In this document: one piece after another, positions 49,643 through 58,852 of the stretch
Position numbering within the stretch: position 1 is the stretch's first letter
Layout of the letters: every line of letters begins with the position of its first letter
Source: Flammeovirgaceae bacterium UBA2366
GTDB lineage: Bacteria > Bacteroidota > Bacteroidia > Cytophagales > Cyclobacteriaceae
Assembly (NCBI GenBank): GCA_002344065.1
Contig: DDTK01000002.1
Location: 1-64,000 of the forward strand
Direction: 5' to 3'
DNA: 64,000 bases
Notes under the pieces: model-generated
What the model was told of the DNA's origin: nothing
What the model saw: only the letters and a program-made list of their open reading frames with translations
Database searches by the model: none
Translations under genes and position numbers: made by a program

Positions 49643-49957
49643 TCATGAACCTTTATTGGCCAATTTGGTGGCCTCCATGGAAATTGCAGATTTGTTAAAG
49701 CGAATTCTTCCACCTTTTTCCACTTCCAGGATAAACGTATCATTATCTAATTCAGCAATACGGCCGTGGGCACCACCAATGGTAACCACATAATCACCTT
49801 TTTGAATTTCTTCTGTAAATTTCTTCTGGTCTTTTGCCTTCTTCTGCTGCGGGCGAATCATGAAAAAATAAAAGATAACAACCATGAGGCCCATCATGAT
49901 GTAAAAACTGTAGTTACTGCCCTGAGCTTGTGCCTGTAATAAAATTGTGTTGATCAT
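49643..49957 (-). CDS. yajC: Preprotein translocase subunit YajC
   Basis: 104 residues from the ATG at 49957 (MINTILLQAQAQGSN). One membrane segment (about 15-35, FYIMMGLMVVIFYFFMI) followed by the YajC signature RPQQKKAKDQ and GDYVVTIGGAHGRI. An in-frame ATG at 50002 is rejected because it lies inside the strong terminator at 49988-50028. YajC accompanies SecDF at the translocon. Likely transcribed from its own promoter, overlapping the terminator (see findings). Confidence 0.92.
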   Translation of the reverse strand: MINTILLQAQAQGSNYSFYIMMGLMVVIFYFFMIRPQQKKAKDQKKFTEEIQKGDYVVTIGGAHGRIAELDNDTFILEVEKGGRIRFNKSAISMEATKLANKGS

Positions 49958-49987
49958 AGTGTTGAATAATTGTGCGTTAAAGTTAGG

Positions 49988-50028
49988 TTTAAAAACAAGC
50001 ATCCCAAACCCGCGTGGGTTTGGGATGC
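49988..50028 (-). terminator. Terminator between DUF1573 and yajC
   Basis: Perfect 13-bp stem (49999-50011 with 50016-50028), 4-base loop, then TTGTTTTTAAA on the minus strand. Separates the nusB-YtxH-DUF1573 unit from yajC. Its stem also contains the TTTG that would be the -33 element of the yajC promoter. Confidence 0.9.
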
Positions 50029-50047
50029 AACATAAGTTAGGTTAATA

Positions 50048-50587
50048 TTATTTTGCCGGACCCTGCGCGTCAGTCTTTGGTATTACCATAGCTTTAAAGC
50101 TAAGTACAGTTTCCTTAGGCCAGGTATTTGCCGTTACGGTTACAGTTTTGTGCTGCATATTTGGTTTGCCGTTGCTGTCAAACTCAGCTTTCACAAAGCC
50201 TTCGCCACCAACAGGTATAGGCTCTTTCGACCAATCCGGAACGGTGCAACCGCACGTTGGTTGAGCATTTTGAATGATAAGCGGAGCTTCACCTGTGTTT
50301 TTGAATTTGTAGGTATACGTTACCTTTTGGCCCTCCTGTATCGTTCCGAAATCGTGATCAACTTTTGTGAATTGAATGACCGGTAAAGGACCTTCTGGTT
50401 TTGTTTCAGGAACTGCCGGAACCGGATTATCCGTTGGTGTTACAGAAACAGGTGGTCGTTTATTACTCTCCAGCTCAGAAAGCCTGGCTTCCAATGCTGC
50501 AATTTTCTTCTCTGCTTCCTTGTCTTTGCATGCTGTAAACAAAACAGCAACCAGTCCTAATATCCAAATACTTCTTTTCATCAACAT
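50048..50587 (-). CDS. DUF1573 domain lipoprotein
   Basis: 179 residues (start MLMKRS; the second ATG at 50581 is equally possible). Lipobox VLFTACKD (Cys20 or 18), a short coiled-coil-like region (AEKKIAALEARLSELES), a proline-rich linker, and an Ig-like DUF1573 domain (HDFGTIQEGQKVTYTYKF, QPTCGCTVPDW). Periplasmic or surface beta-sandwich of unknown role, typical of Bacteroidota. Follows ytxH by 20 bases. Confidence 0.88.
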   Translation of the reverse strand: MLMKRSIWILGLVAVLFTACKDKEAEKKIAALEARLSELESNKRPPVSVTPTDNPVPAVPETKPEGPLPVIQFTKVDHDFGTIQEGQKVTYTYKFKNTGEAPLIIQNAQPTCGCTVPDWSKEPIPVGGEGFVKAEFDSNGKPNMQHKTVTVTANTWPKETVLSFKAMVIPKTDAQGPAK

Positions 50588-50606
50588 AGTCGTTCGTGTT
50601 AATCTG

Positions 50607-50915
50607 TTATTTATTCTTACCCTTTATCTGATCTAAAAGTTCATCTACATCCTCTAAAAGTTTCTCTGCCTTCGATTTTGTCTCATCTACCACCTTCTGC
50701 CCCATGGATTTGGCTTCAGAGGTTAACGGTGTTTCTTTTCCATCCACAAAATCATTGACAAGCCGTTGAAGCATATCCTTATACTTCTCCAATTGAAAAG
50801 ACAATTTTTGACGGGTATGCTCACCCTTGTCAGGGGCATATAAAATGCCCAAAATAGCCCCGGCAGCAGCGCCAGCCAGGAAAGCTATCAATGTATTTCC
50901 ACTTTTTTTGCTCAT
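50607..50915 (-). CDS. YtxH domain protein
   Basis: 102 residues. An N-terminal glycine/alanine-rich membrane segment (ALIAFLAGAAAGAILGILYAPDKG) with the YtxH hallmark LYAPxxG, then an amphipathic helical tail (KSKAEKLLEDVDELLDQIK). A small stress-type membrane protein in other bacteria, function unknown. It lies between nusB and DUF1573 in the same leftward unit. Confidence 0.85.
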   Translation of the reverse strand: MSKKSGNTLIAFLAGAAAGAILGILYAPDKGEHTRQKLSFQLEKYKDMLQRLVNDFVDGKETPLTSEAKSMGQKVVDETKSKAEKLLEDVDELLDQIKGKNK

Positions 50916-51058
50916 AGAACCTCAAATTTGACCAGTAATTTCCGGATTTCCATGATAAACAGGCCGAATGGTCATAAAACCTCTCAAAAATACAAATCGT
51001 AAAGGTTTAGTAACAGATGGGCGGCTCAAAAGATGCCGTTTTAACGGGATTTTAACAA

Positions 51059-52195
51059 TTACTTGTTGTCCATAAGCCCGCGGCCACTTTTCTTCAAACC
51101 ACCCTGGTTTTTTAACTCTTTCGAAATAACATCCAGAATTCCATTTATAAACTGGCGACTTTTAGGTGTGCTGTAATTTTTAGCCAGTTCGATGTATTCG
51201 TTGATGGTGACTTTCACGGGTATACTGGGAAAACTGATGAGTTCGGTGATGGCCATTTCCAGAATTACCCTGTCGGTAAGGGGAAGCCGGTCAACCTCCC
51301 AGTTTCTTGTATTGTCGGCAATCAATTTATGATGCTCGGCTTTCAGCCCGATTGACCCGCTAAACAATTGCTCGATAAAATGCAGATCATCTTCCCAGTT
51401 TAGCGAAAGCTGATGCAGTTGTAGTGCCTCACCCGACTTAGGATCGAATGACTTTACTGTTTTCTCTACCATCCCTTTTACAATGTCTCTGTCTTCAGCC
51501 CAGTGTAAAATCTCCTCTTCGAAGTAGTCGTTAATGCTGGTCTTGCCTAAAATGATTCTCCTGAAGAAATGATTGATCAGTCGTTTCTGCTCCTCCAATG
51601 AAGGAGATTTTTTGTCCAGGTAAGCCATGTATTCCTGGTCTTGCTTCACCACATCGCGAAACCATAAACGAACACGCTCAAAATTCTTTTCCCATGAAGC
51701 ATTTAACCGGAGAGATTCCTTTTTGAGCTCATTGCTCTTTTGAAATGCCTCGACCCATTGATTGTTTAAAAAATTGGTGTGGTTGATTTTTTTATCGGCC
51801 TTGGCGGCATCGGTCATGGAAACGGCCAGCATTAAAACAGAAATGTATTGCTTATAGATTTTCTCTACATCCTGAGACAGGCTCTTTTTGAATGAATTGG
51901 CATCCTTTCGCACCGCCTTTTCATATTGACTTAGTCCGGCTTTAACTACCTCCACAATCTTTTCATCTTCATGAACAACCGGGAGTTCTTTTTCAAATAC
52001 TTTCTCTAATAATTTAATGGCTTCCTTTCGCTGGCGCGTTAATTCCTTCTTGTCCTGAACTTCCATAGAATTCAGGTCAGGTGTAAACGTATTTTCAATA
52101 TGATCCCGGCACAGGAGATAATTGGCTTCTCTGCTTTGGTGGAAAGCAAAGAGGCTTTGCATGACTTTTATGCGGAGGCTTCTGCGATTAAGCAT
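51059..52195 (-). CDS. nusB: Transcription antitermination protein NusB, long form
   Basis: 378 residues, against ~140 for E. coli NusB. It starts MLNRRSLRIKVMQSLFAFHQSREAN (NusB N-terminal helix RxxARxxxLQ-type) and ends with the NusB C-terminal helices (RLPLTDRVILEMAITEL, TINEYIELAKNYSTPKSRQFINGILDVI). Between them lies a ~190-residue helical insertion specific to Bacteroidota. It binds boxA RNA with S10 in rRNA antitermination; the insert's role is unknown. Confidence 0.9.
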   Translation of the reverse strand: MLNRRSLRIKVMQSLFAFHQSREANYLLCRDHIENTFTPDLNSMEVQDKKELTRQRKEAIKLLEKVFEKELPVVHEDEKIVEVVKAGLSQYEKAVRKDANSFKKSLSQDVEKIYKQYISVLMLAVSMTDAAKADKKINHTNFLNNQWVEAFQKSNELKKESLRLNASWEKNFERVRLWFRDVVKQDQEYMAYLDKKSPSLEEQKRLINHFFRRIILGKTSINDYFEEEILHWAEDRDIVKGMVEKTVKSFDPKSGEALQLHQLSLNWEDDLHFIEQLFSGSIGLKAEHHKLIADNTRNWEVDRLPLTDRVILEMAITELISFPSIPVKVTINEYIELAKNYSTPKSRQFINGILDVISKELKNQGGLKKSGRGLMDNK

Positions 52196-52214
52196 GTTTC
52201 AAAGAACGGGTAAA

Positions 52215-52259
52215 AATAGAATAAAAAAGTCGTCTGCTAAGGTAATAGCAGACGACTTT
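52215..52259 (-). terminator. Terminator after the leucine-dehydrogenase-like gene
   Basis: Perfect 13-bp stem 52226-52238 with 52247-52259, 8-base loop, then T-run TTTTTATTC on the minus strand. Separates that gene from nusB. Confidence 0.92.
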
Positions 52260-52275
52260 ACAAAATAACTTATGA

Positions 52276-53376
52276 TTAACGCGGTATTCTCACCCGACCA
52301 ACTTCTTCAATCCGCTTTTCCGCAAGTTTAATAGCTGCTTCCTGAGTATTGATTTTCTCCTTTTCTGCGTAGTGAATAATATTCAAACACGTAGTATAAA
52401 TGCCTTCTGCCTGCTCAAATACCCTGGCGCGGTTATAGTTACCCAGGTATTCGTTGTAAACATTGATTAGTCCGCCTGCATTAATTAAGAAATCCGGAGC
52501 ATAGGTAATGCCGCGGTCAATCAGCATGTAGCCATGCTTCACTTCATCCTTCAACTGATTGTTGGCTGCTCCCGCTACAATACTGCATTTTAAGCGAGGG
52601 ATTGTGCTATCATTCAACGTAGCACCCAGTGCACATGGAGCATAGATGTCCACATCCAGGTCGTACACGGCATCCATCGCCACAGCTTTCACACCAAACT
52701 TTTGTGCCAATGCTTTTACTTTTTCATCGGAAATATCTGTGATATAGACCTGTGCGTTTTCTTTCACCAAATGCTCAACGAGGTTCATACCAACCTGGCC
52801 CACACCCTGCACCACAACTTTTTTGTTCGTAAGGCTGTCATTGCCATAAACTCGCTTGGCCGCGGCCTTCATACCTACAAATGTTCCGTATGCTGTAACG
52901 GGTGAAGGATCTCCTCCACCGCCCATGGATTCAGGCAAACCAGTAACATGCTTTGTTTCCATGCTGATGAATTCCATATCAGCTGTTTTCATGTTTACAT
53001 CCTCGGCTGTGATGTACTTACCGCTCAGGCTGTTCACAAATTTTCCAAAGCGCCTCATGAAAGCCTCTGTCTTCATGGTTTTGGCATCGCCAATAATGAC
53101 TGCCTTTCCACCACCAAGGTTCAACCCACTGATGGATGCTTTAAACGTCATGCCGCGTGACAAGCGTAACACATCTGTTAATGCTTCCTGCTCACTGGTG
53201 TAATTCCACATGCGTGTGCCCCCCAATGCAGGACCTAATGTTGTGTTGTGAATGGCAATGATCGACTTAAGCCCGGTTGCTTCGTCATAGCAAAATACAA
53301 CCTGCTCATGCCCCATTTGAGCTACCGTACCAAACAGTCCGGAATGCTCTACTTTCTCAAGTTCTTTAATCTCCAT
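52276..53376 (-). CDS. Glu/Leu/Phe/Val dehydrogenase family enzyme
   Basis: 366 residues from the ATG at 53376 (MEIKELEKVEHSGLFG); an upstream non-ATG start is rejected. ELFV dehydrogenase: substrate-binding GGTRMWNY and GLNLGGGKAVIIGD (catalytic Lys region), then Rossmann loop VVQGVGQVGMNLVEHL, and GAANNQL. The small size is close to leucine dehydrogenase rather than glutamate dehydrogenase. It deaminates branched-chain or other amino acids with NAD. A -7 box and 5' UTR hairpin lie upstream. Confidence 0.9.
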   Translation of the reverse strand: MEIKELEKVEHSGLFGTVAQMGHEQVVFCYDEATGLKSIIAIHNTTLGPALGGTRMWNYTSEQEALTDVLRLSRGMTFKASISGLNLGGGKAVIIGDAKTMKTEAFMRRFGKFVNSLSGKYITAEDVNMKTADMEFISMETKHVTGLPESMGGGGDPSPVTAYGTFVGMKAAAKRVYGNDSLTNKKVVVQGVGQVGMNLVEHLVKENAQVYITDISDEKVKALAQKFGVKAVAMDAVYDLDVDIYAPCALGATLNDSTIPRLKCSIVAGAANNQLKDEVKHGYMLIDRGITYAPDFLINAGGLINVYNEYLGNYNRARVFEQAEGIYTTCLNIIHYAEKEKINTQEAAIKLAEKRIEEVGRVRIPR

Positions 53377-53413
53377 CAGATTTGTTTTAGTGATGATTGT
53401 GCTACTTTTACGA

Positions 53414-53428
53414 GCCGCATTTTGCGGC
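53414..53428 (-). other. 5' UTR hairpin GCCGC/GCGGC
   Basis: 5-bp stem, 5-base loop, in the ~70-nt leader between the predicted transcription start (~53448) and the ATG at 53376 of the dehydrogenase gene. No known riboswitch fold is visible. Confidence 0.3.
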
Positions 53429-53451
53429 ACAAATTCCTCTCGAAAACGACA

Positions 53452-53459
53452 CAAAGTTA
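53452..53459 (-). promoter_or_regulatory. -7 promoter box (TAACTTTG) of the leucine-dehydrogenase-like gene
   Basis: Exact TAnnTTTG on the minus strand; a GTTG at 53479-53482 fits the -33 position with 19-base spacing (3 of 4 to TTTG). Confidence 0.5.
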
Positions 53460-53552
53460 CCGGATTTTACCTTCATTTCAACGAACTCAAACGTTTGCAT
53501 GAACTTAAAAAGCTTTATTTCGTTTTAAGGAGAGTTCGCCAAATTTTATAGC

Positions 53553-55349
53553 ATGAAGGAGCTTAAATACCTCAATAAATACTTACTCAAATACAAGCGC
53601 CTCATTCTGCTGGGGACACTTTTTGTTATTATTTCTAACGCCTTCCAGATTATACCCGCGCAACTGGTGCGACATTCCATAAACCTGGTAACGGATAACA
53701 TTAGTATTTACCGTTCGTTTGAGGGGCTCACTTTACAACGTGATTTTTTTAAAGTTTTTGCTTTCGGTATTTTACTCTATGCCGGACTTATCTTGCTGAT
53801 GGCGCTCTTGCGCGGATTTTTTCTATACCTCGTACGTCAAACACTCATTGTGATGTCACGTCATGTAGAGTTTGATTTGAAAAATGAAATCTTTCAGCAC
53901 TACCAGGCTTTACCACTAAGTTTTTACAGAAGAAATAACACAGGCGATCTGATGAATCGCATTTCAGAAGATGTAAGCAGAGTGCGCATGTACCTTGGGC
54001 CTGCCATTATGTATGGGTTGCAGCTGATAACCTTATTCATGATGTTAATACCCGTGATGTTCAGCATCAATTCCACGCTTACCTTCTATGCACTTATTCC
54101 TTTACCCTTGCTTTCCATTAGTATTTACTTCGTGAATAACATTATTGAAAGACGTTCCGAGCAAATCCAAAAGAGCCAGTCACGACTTTCCACCTTTGTT
54201 CAGGAAGCATTCAGTGGCATTCGTGTGTTAAAGTCATTTAACCGTGAAAACGAATCGCTTCGAAAATTCGAGCTTGAAAGTGATGAATACAAAAGGCAAT
54301 CGTTAAAGCTGACTAAAGTACAGTCCTTGTTTTTTCCGATTATTATGGGGCTCATCGGGTTGAGCACAATACTTACGATTTATGCGGGAAGTATTGAAGT
54401 GATTAGTGGTAACCTGACGCTGGGGAACATAGCTGAATTCATCATTTATGTGAACTTATTAACCTGGCCGGTAACTTCATTGGGGTATACCAGCAGCCTG
54501 GTACACCGCGCTGAAGCTTCTCAAAAAAGGATCAATGAATTTCTAAAAACGCAACCCACTATTGTTTCGGAGAAAAATCTTGAAAAAGAAATACAGGGAA
54601 AAATCGAATTCAAGAACGTTACGTTCATCTATCCTGACACCGGCATTACCGCGTTAAAAAATATTTCCTTTACCGTAAATCCCGGAGAATCATTAGCGAT
54701 TATCGGAACAACTGGCTCGGGGAAAAGTACTGTTTCGGCATTGGCCGCGCGCTTATACGATGTTCGGGAAGGTGAAATATTAATTGACGGCATTCCTATT
54801 TCACATTACAGTTTGCATGGCTTGCGCAAACAGATTGGCTATGTACCGCAAGATGTATTTTTATTCAGCGATACTATTGCCAACAATATTTCATTCGGTC
54901 TGGACGAATCCGATGAAGCTAAAATTTACCAGGCTGCACGCGATGCGGATGTGTACAACAATATCATGGCATTCCCTCAAGGTTTTAACACCCGCGTGGG
55001 CGAGCGGGGCATCACGCTTTCAGGCGGACAAAAGCAACGGGTTTCTATAGCCCGGGCCATTGTTCATAATCCGAAAATCTTAATGCTGGATGATGCGCTC
55101 TCTGCAGTCGATACCAAAACAGAAAACAATATTCTTAACAGCTTAAAGCGGATTATGCAAGGCCGCACAACAATAATCGTTTCGCATCGTGTCTCATCTG
55201 CTAAGATGGTGAACAAAATTATTGTACTGGTGGATGGCAATATTGTTGAGGAGGGCACGCACGAATCGCTGTTGGCCGCAAAAGGATTTTATAAAGAACT
55301 CTACGAAAAACAAACGGCCACAGACGAACTTCAGGTAGCAGAAGAATAA
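53553..55349 (+). CDS. ABC exporter half-transporter, degenerate-site subunit
   Basis: 598 residues: six-helix ABC exporter membrane domain (about 15-320) and NBD (about 355-590). Walker A GTTGSGKST, canonical signature LSGGQKQR, but Walker B reads LMLDDALSAVD, with Asp where the catalytic Glu belongs, the mark of the degenerate-site half of heterodimeric exporters (BmrC/YheI, TM287 type). The matching partner with intact Glu and an altered signature is the gene at 56172. Convergent with the outer-membrane protein gene, with no bases between the stops. Confidence 0.92.
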   Translation: MKELKYLNKYLLKYKRLILLGTLFVIISNAFQIIPAQLVRHSINLVTDNISIYRSFEGLTLQRDFFKVFAFGILLYAGLILLMALLRGFFLYLVRQTLIVMSRHVEFDLKNEIFQHYQALPLSFYRRNNTGDLMNRISEDVSRVRMYLGPAIMYGLQLITLFMMLIPVMFSINSTLTFYALIPLPLLSISIYFVNNIIERRSEQIQKSQSRLSTFVQEAFSGIRVLKSFNRENESLRKFELESDEYKRQSLKLTKVQSLFFPIIMGLIGLSTILTIYAGSIEVISGNLTLGNIAEFIIYVNLLTWPVTSLGYTSSLVHRAEASQKRINEFLKTQPTIVSEKNLEKEIQGKIEFKNVTFIYPDTGITALKNISFTVNPGESLAIIGTTGSGKSTVSALAARLYDVREGEILIDGIPISHYSLHGLRKQIGYVPQDVFLFSDTIANNISFGLDESDEAKIYQAARDADVYNNIMAFPQGFNTRVGERGITLSGGQKQRVSIARAIVHNPKILMLDDALSAVDTKTENNILNSLKRIMQGRTTIIVSHRVSSAKMVNKIIVLVDGNIVEEGTHESLLAAKGFYKELYEKQTATDELQVAEE

Positions 55350-56084
55350 TCAGAATATATAGCGCAACCCAACGCCACCCTGAATTTTATAGAAGCCGGG
55401 GTCTTTTAACAGATCAACGTAGGTTTCAAGTTCCATAAACGCTGAAATGGGCATTTTAAAATAGGAATACTCAATCCCAACGGTGCCCTGAACTCCGTAC
55501 GTAAATCTATTTACTGTTGTGAATTCAATTTTATTGTCGAGAATTCCATCGTTAAGCAGGTAATCATACCGAATGTTCAGATTACGCCATTCCCATCCTA
55601 CCCCGGCATAAACCTGTAATCCCTGACTGATTTTATCCGCTTTCATGTGGTAAAGGACTTTAATTTCCCCTACGAAATCTGAATTTACCTTATGTGTCAG
55701 ATATACTGTACTTTGATTTTCCTGTAAGGTATCTGGTCGTGTGTATTCATTAAAAATCTCACGATAATAGCTGCTGTATAACCCACTGGCCGATCGGCCA
55801 AAATCAACACCAAAAGAAAAGTGTTTATTGGCGTAATATTTATAAGTCACCGCAAAAGGATCCCCCAGTTTGATTCCCAGGCCATGATAGGGATACCCGG
55901 TATCTTCAAAAACCGGGCAAATGGTTTTTGCCTTGGAGCGCGATACTTTGATGACATTATAATTATGCTGGGTGCGTGTGTGCATTAATTTGCCCCCATG
56001 ATGGACTTTTGGTCTCTGCGCCCACACGGTGGTGGCTGCAAAGAGGCATAGGGTTACGGCAATCAGGTGTTTAGAAAGGGGCAT
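55350..56084 (-). CDS. Outer-membrane beta-barrel protein, uncharacterised
   Basis: 244 residues from the ATG at 56084. Signal peptide (MPLSKHLIAVTLCLFAATTVWAQ). Rest is beta-rich with alternating polar/hydrophobic strands and ends GGVGLRYIF, a typical C-terminal barrel strand ending in aromatic Phe. Function unknown. It sits between the two ABC exporter halves, its stop codon abutting the first and its start 88 bases from the second, and shares the leftward direction of the second, so it may share that transcript. Confidence 0.78.
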   Translation of the reverse strand: MPLSKHLIAVTLCLFAATTVWAQRPKVHHGGKLMHTRTQHNYNVIKVSRSKAKTICPVFEDTGYPYHGLGIKLGDPFAVTYKYYANKHFSFGVDFGRSASGLYSSYYREIFNEYTRPDTLQENQSTVYLTHKVNSDFVGEIKVLYHMKADKISQGLQVYAGVGWEWRNLNIRYDYLLNDGILDNKIEFTTVNRFTYGVQGTVGIEYSYFKMPISAFMELETYVDLLKDPGFYKIQGGVGLRYIF

Positions 56085-56171
56085 TAAGAGCAAATATAAC
56101 CGATTTGGCTTTATTTGCTGATTGCCAGGCCACTTTGATTAAAGACTAACCTGGGTTTAATCTGCCGAAAG

Positions 56172-57944
56172 TCAAACAAACTCTTTGTACTGCATTTTAT
56201 AGAGTTGAGCGTACGCGCCATCCTTGGCCAGCAGATCATCGTGCCTTCCGGTTTCCCGAATTTCGCCCAGGTCAAGCACCAGTATTTTATCAGCCTTTTG
56301 TATGGTGGACAAACGATGGGCAATGACAATAGATGTTCTTCCCTTCATCATCTTATCAATGGCTTGCTGAATCATTTGCTCCGTCTCACTATCAACCGAT
56401 GAGGTGGCTTCATCCAACACCAGAATTTTTGGATCATACACCATAGCCCGGATAAAGGAGATCAATTGTCGCTGGCCAACAGAAAGGGTTGCGCCACGTT
56501 CCATAACATTATAGGAAAGCTGACCCGGCAGCCGTTCAATGAATTTTCGTGCCCCAACCAGATCGGCAGCATGCCATACCATTTCTTCTGTTACTTCAGT
56601 ATTGCCCAGTGTTATGTTATTCATGATGGTGTCCGAGAACAGAAAAACATCCTGAAGCACCACACCGATGTTTCTTCGCAGGTGACCCAACTCGTATTGC
56701 CGAATGTCTACACCATCAACTGTAATCATGCCCTTATTGATTTCGTAGAATCTGTTGAGCAGGTTGATGATCGATGATTTACCTGCTCCGGTTGCCCCGA
56801 CAAGTGCTATCATTTCACCTTCCTTCACTTCAAAGCTCACGTCTTTCAACACATATTCTTCGCCATCATAAGCAAACCAAACGTGATCAAACTTTACCTC
56901 ACCCTTCAAATGATCAGGTGCATGTGTTCCGTTTGCCTGAACGTGCTCATCGTTATCAATCAGGTTGATGATGCGTGATGAACTTACAATACCCATCTGC
57001 AAAGTGTTATATCGGTCAGCAATCATGCGAATAGGGCGGAAGAACATCTGAATATACATAATGAACGCTATCAGCTTTCCAATGGTAATTCCTGTTTCTT
57101 CAAAGTTTATAGCACCTTTTGCACCGTACCAAACCAGCAGGCCTATACCGGCAGCCGCAATAATTTCTGCTACCGGAAAATAAATGGAGTAATACAATAC
57201 TGACCGCAGGTTAGCTTGCTTGTGTTCTTCATTAATGGCCTTGAATTTTTCATACTCACGTTTCTCACTGGCAAAAATCTGAACCACATTCATACCGGTT
57301 ATATGTTCCTGCACAAAAGTGTTCAGGTTAGCTACGGCATTGCGCACATCGTTAAAAGCTACTTTTATTTTCTCCTTAAAGATGTATGTCGAAATAAGCA
57401 GCAATGGAAGTGTGGCCAGGCTAAGCAAGGCTAATCGCCAATCCTGGTAAAACATGAAACTTAGAATAAATATCAGCTGCAACAGATCGCTTACCATAGC
57501 AGCTAATCCTTCGCTAAAAACATCCGCCAGGGTTTCTACATCGGAAATAGTGCGGGTTACTAACCTGCCAATAGGTGTCTTATCGAAGAAACGCAAACGA
57601 AGACTCACCAGATGCTTGAACAAGGCCGTGCGGATATCGCGAATAACCTGCTGCCCCATCCAGCCGGACATGTAGGTATGAACATATTGAGCAACCGACT
57701 GCACCAGCAGCAGACCTACCAGCGCCAGCATCATAATGGCCATGCCATCATAATCACCTGCTGCTACCTGGTTATCAAGTGTCCATTGGATAAGCAGCGG
57801 ACGAATAGGAGTAAGTATTCCAATGGCCAGTGTTAAGAAAATCAAAAAATAGAACCGGCCTTTATAGGGCTTCACAAACTTCATGATGCGCCTGAGCACC
57901 TTGAAGTCGATAATATTTCCGCTGCTAACCTGTTCCTTATCCAT
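56172..57944 (-). CDS. ABC exporter half-transporter, catalytic-site subunit
   Basis: 590 residues: membrane domain (about 25-330) and NBD (about 360-590). Walker A GATGAGKSS, Walker B LVLDEATSSVD with the catalytic Glu intact, H-loop AHR, but signature LSVGQRQL instead of LSGGQ. This is the classic BmrD/YheH/TM288-type half, complementary to the gene at 53553: altered signature plus degenerate Walker B form one dead site, and the second site is fully canonical. Exports lipid, drug or peptide; substrate unknown. 25 bases after truA, so co-transcribed with it. Confidence 0.93.
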   Translation of the reverse strand: MDKEQVSSGNIIDFKVLRRIMKFVKPYKGRFYFLIFLTLAIGILTPIRPLLIQWTLDNQVAAGDYDGMAIMMLALVGLLLVQSVAQYVHTYMSGWMGQQVIRDIRTALFKHLVSLRLRFFDKTPIGRLVTRTISDVETLADVFSEGLAAMVSDLLQLIFILSFMFYQDWRLALLSLATLPLLLISTYIFKEKIKVAFNDVRNAVANLNTFVQEHITGMNVVQIFASEKREYEKFKAINEEHKQANLRSVLYYSIYFPVAEIIAAAGIGLLVWYGAKGAINFEETGITIGKLIAFIMYIQMFFRPIRMIADRYNTLQMGIVSSSRIINLIDNDEHVQANGTHAPDHLKGEVKFDHVWFAYDGEEYVLKDVSFEVKEGEMIALVGATGAGKSSIINLLNRFYEINKGMITVDGVDIRQYELGHLRRNIGVVLQDVFLFSDTIMNNITLGNTEVTEEMVWHAADLVGARKFIERLPGQLSYNVMERGATLSVGQRQLISFIRAMVYDPKILVLDEATSSVDSETEQMIQQAIDKMMKGRTSIVIAHRLSTIQKADKILVLDLGEIRETGRHDDLLAKDGAYAQLYKMQYKEFV

Positions 57945-57969
57945 TGAAGTCTCTTCCGGAGAGATGACG

Positions 57970-58719
57970 CTAGTCTATAAAAATTGATTTAGGATATTTA
58001 ACCCGTACCAGATACAATCCGTGAGGATCAACATTGGCACCTGCTTTCTTCCTGTCTTTACTGTTGATGATACTTTTAAAATTGTTCATTGAAATTTTCC
58101 CTGTGCCTACGTCCAGTAGGGTACCTACAATAGCCCTGACCATGCCCCGCAAGAACCGATTGGCTGTAATGGTGAAAACCAGTTCCGCCCCATCTTGTTT
58201 CCAGGACGCTCGCTTAATGGTGCAAAGAAAGTGATTTACATCGGTCTTTACTTTGCTGAAGCACTCAAAATCATGTTCACCGCATAATAACGCAGCCGCC
58301 TTGTTCATGGTTTGGATGTTAACCGGTTTAAAGTAATGAAGCGCCAAACCGGTCATCATTGGATCTTTTATCAGCGTAATGTGATATTCATAGGTTCGTT
58401 CAACGGCAGCATACCGGGCACTTGCATCAGGTTTAACAGTTTGGATGGAACGAATGGCTATATCGCGCGGAAGAAAGGAATTAAGTCGGTGAAGTAAGTC
58501 TTGTCTTTTAAAGGGCTTCTCAATATCCGTGTGAAAAAACTGCTGAGTACAATGAACGCCTGTATCCGTTCTACCACTACCCACAATCTTGATTTCCGTT
58601 CGCAATAATTTACTCAAGGCATTTTCCACCACTGCCTGCACCCCGGTCGCATTGGCCTGGCTTTGCCAACCGGCATAGTTGGTTCCGTTGTATGCGATCT
58701 CAAAAAAATACCGGGGCAT
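57970..58719 (-). CDS. truA: tRNA pseudouridine synthase A
   Basis: 249 residues. TruA fold with catalytic Asp in VGSGRTDTGVHCTQQ (Asp near residue 52) and FLRGMVRAIVGTLLDVG in the C-terminal half. Makes pseudouridine at positions 38-40 of the anticodon arm. First gene of a leftward unit with the ABC half-transporter. Divergent from DUF4293, which is a recurrent Bacteroidota arrangement. Confidence 0.95.
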   Translation of the reverse strand: MPRYFFEIAYNGTNYAGWQSQANATGVQAVVENALSKLLRTEIKIVGSGRTDTGVHCTQQFFHTDIEKPFKRQDLLHRLNSFLPRDIAIRSIQTVKPDASARYAAVERTYEYHITLIKDPMMTGLALHYFKPVNIQTMNKAAALLCGEHDFECFSKVKTDVNHFLCTIKRASWKQDGAELVFTITANRFLRGMVRAIVGTLLDVGTGKISMNNFKSIINSKDRKKAGANVDPHGLYLVRVKYPKSIFID

Positions 58720-58852
58720 AGTAACGTTATCAGGTGCGGGTTTTTACGTCAAATTCACAACACATTGTTCAGAATCACGATAGCATTTTACTGCTGAAGC
58801 GGTTGCGCTTTGAATCTTGAACCCTGAAGTGGTAATTTGCCGGCCAAGTTAA

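Noticed and set aside
49958..50002. Upstream ATG for yajC
   Set aside because: That ATG lies in the stem of the terminator and adds residues not typical of YajC.
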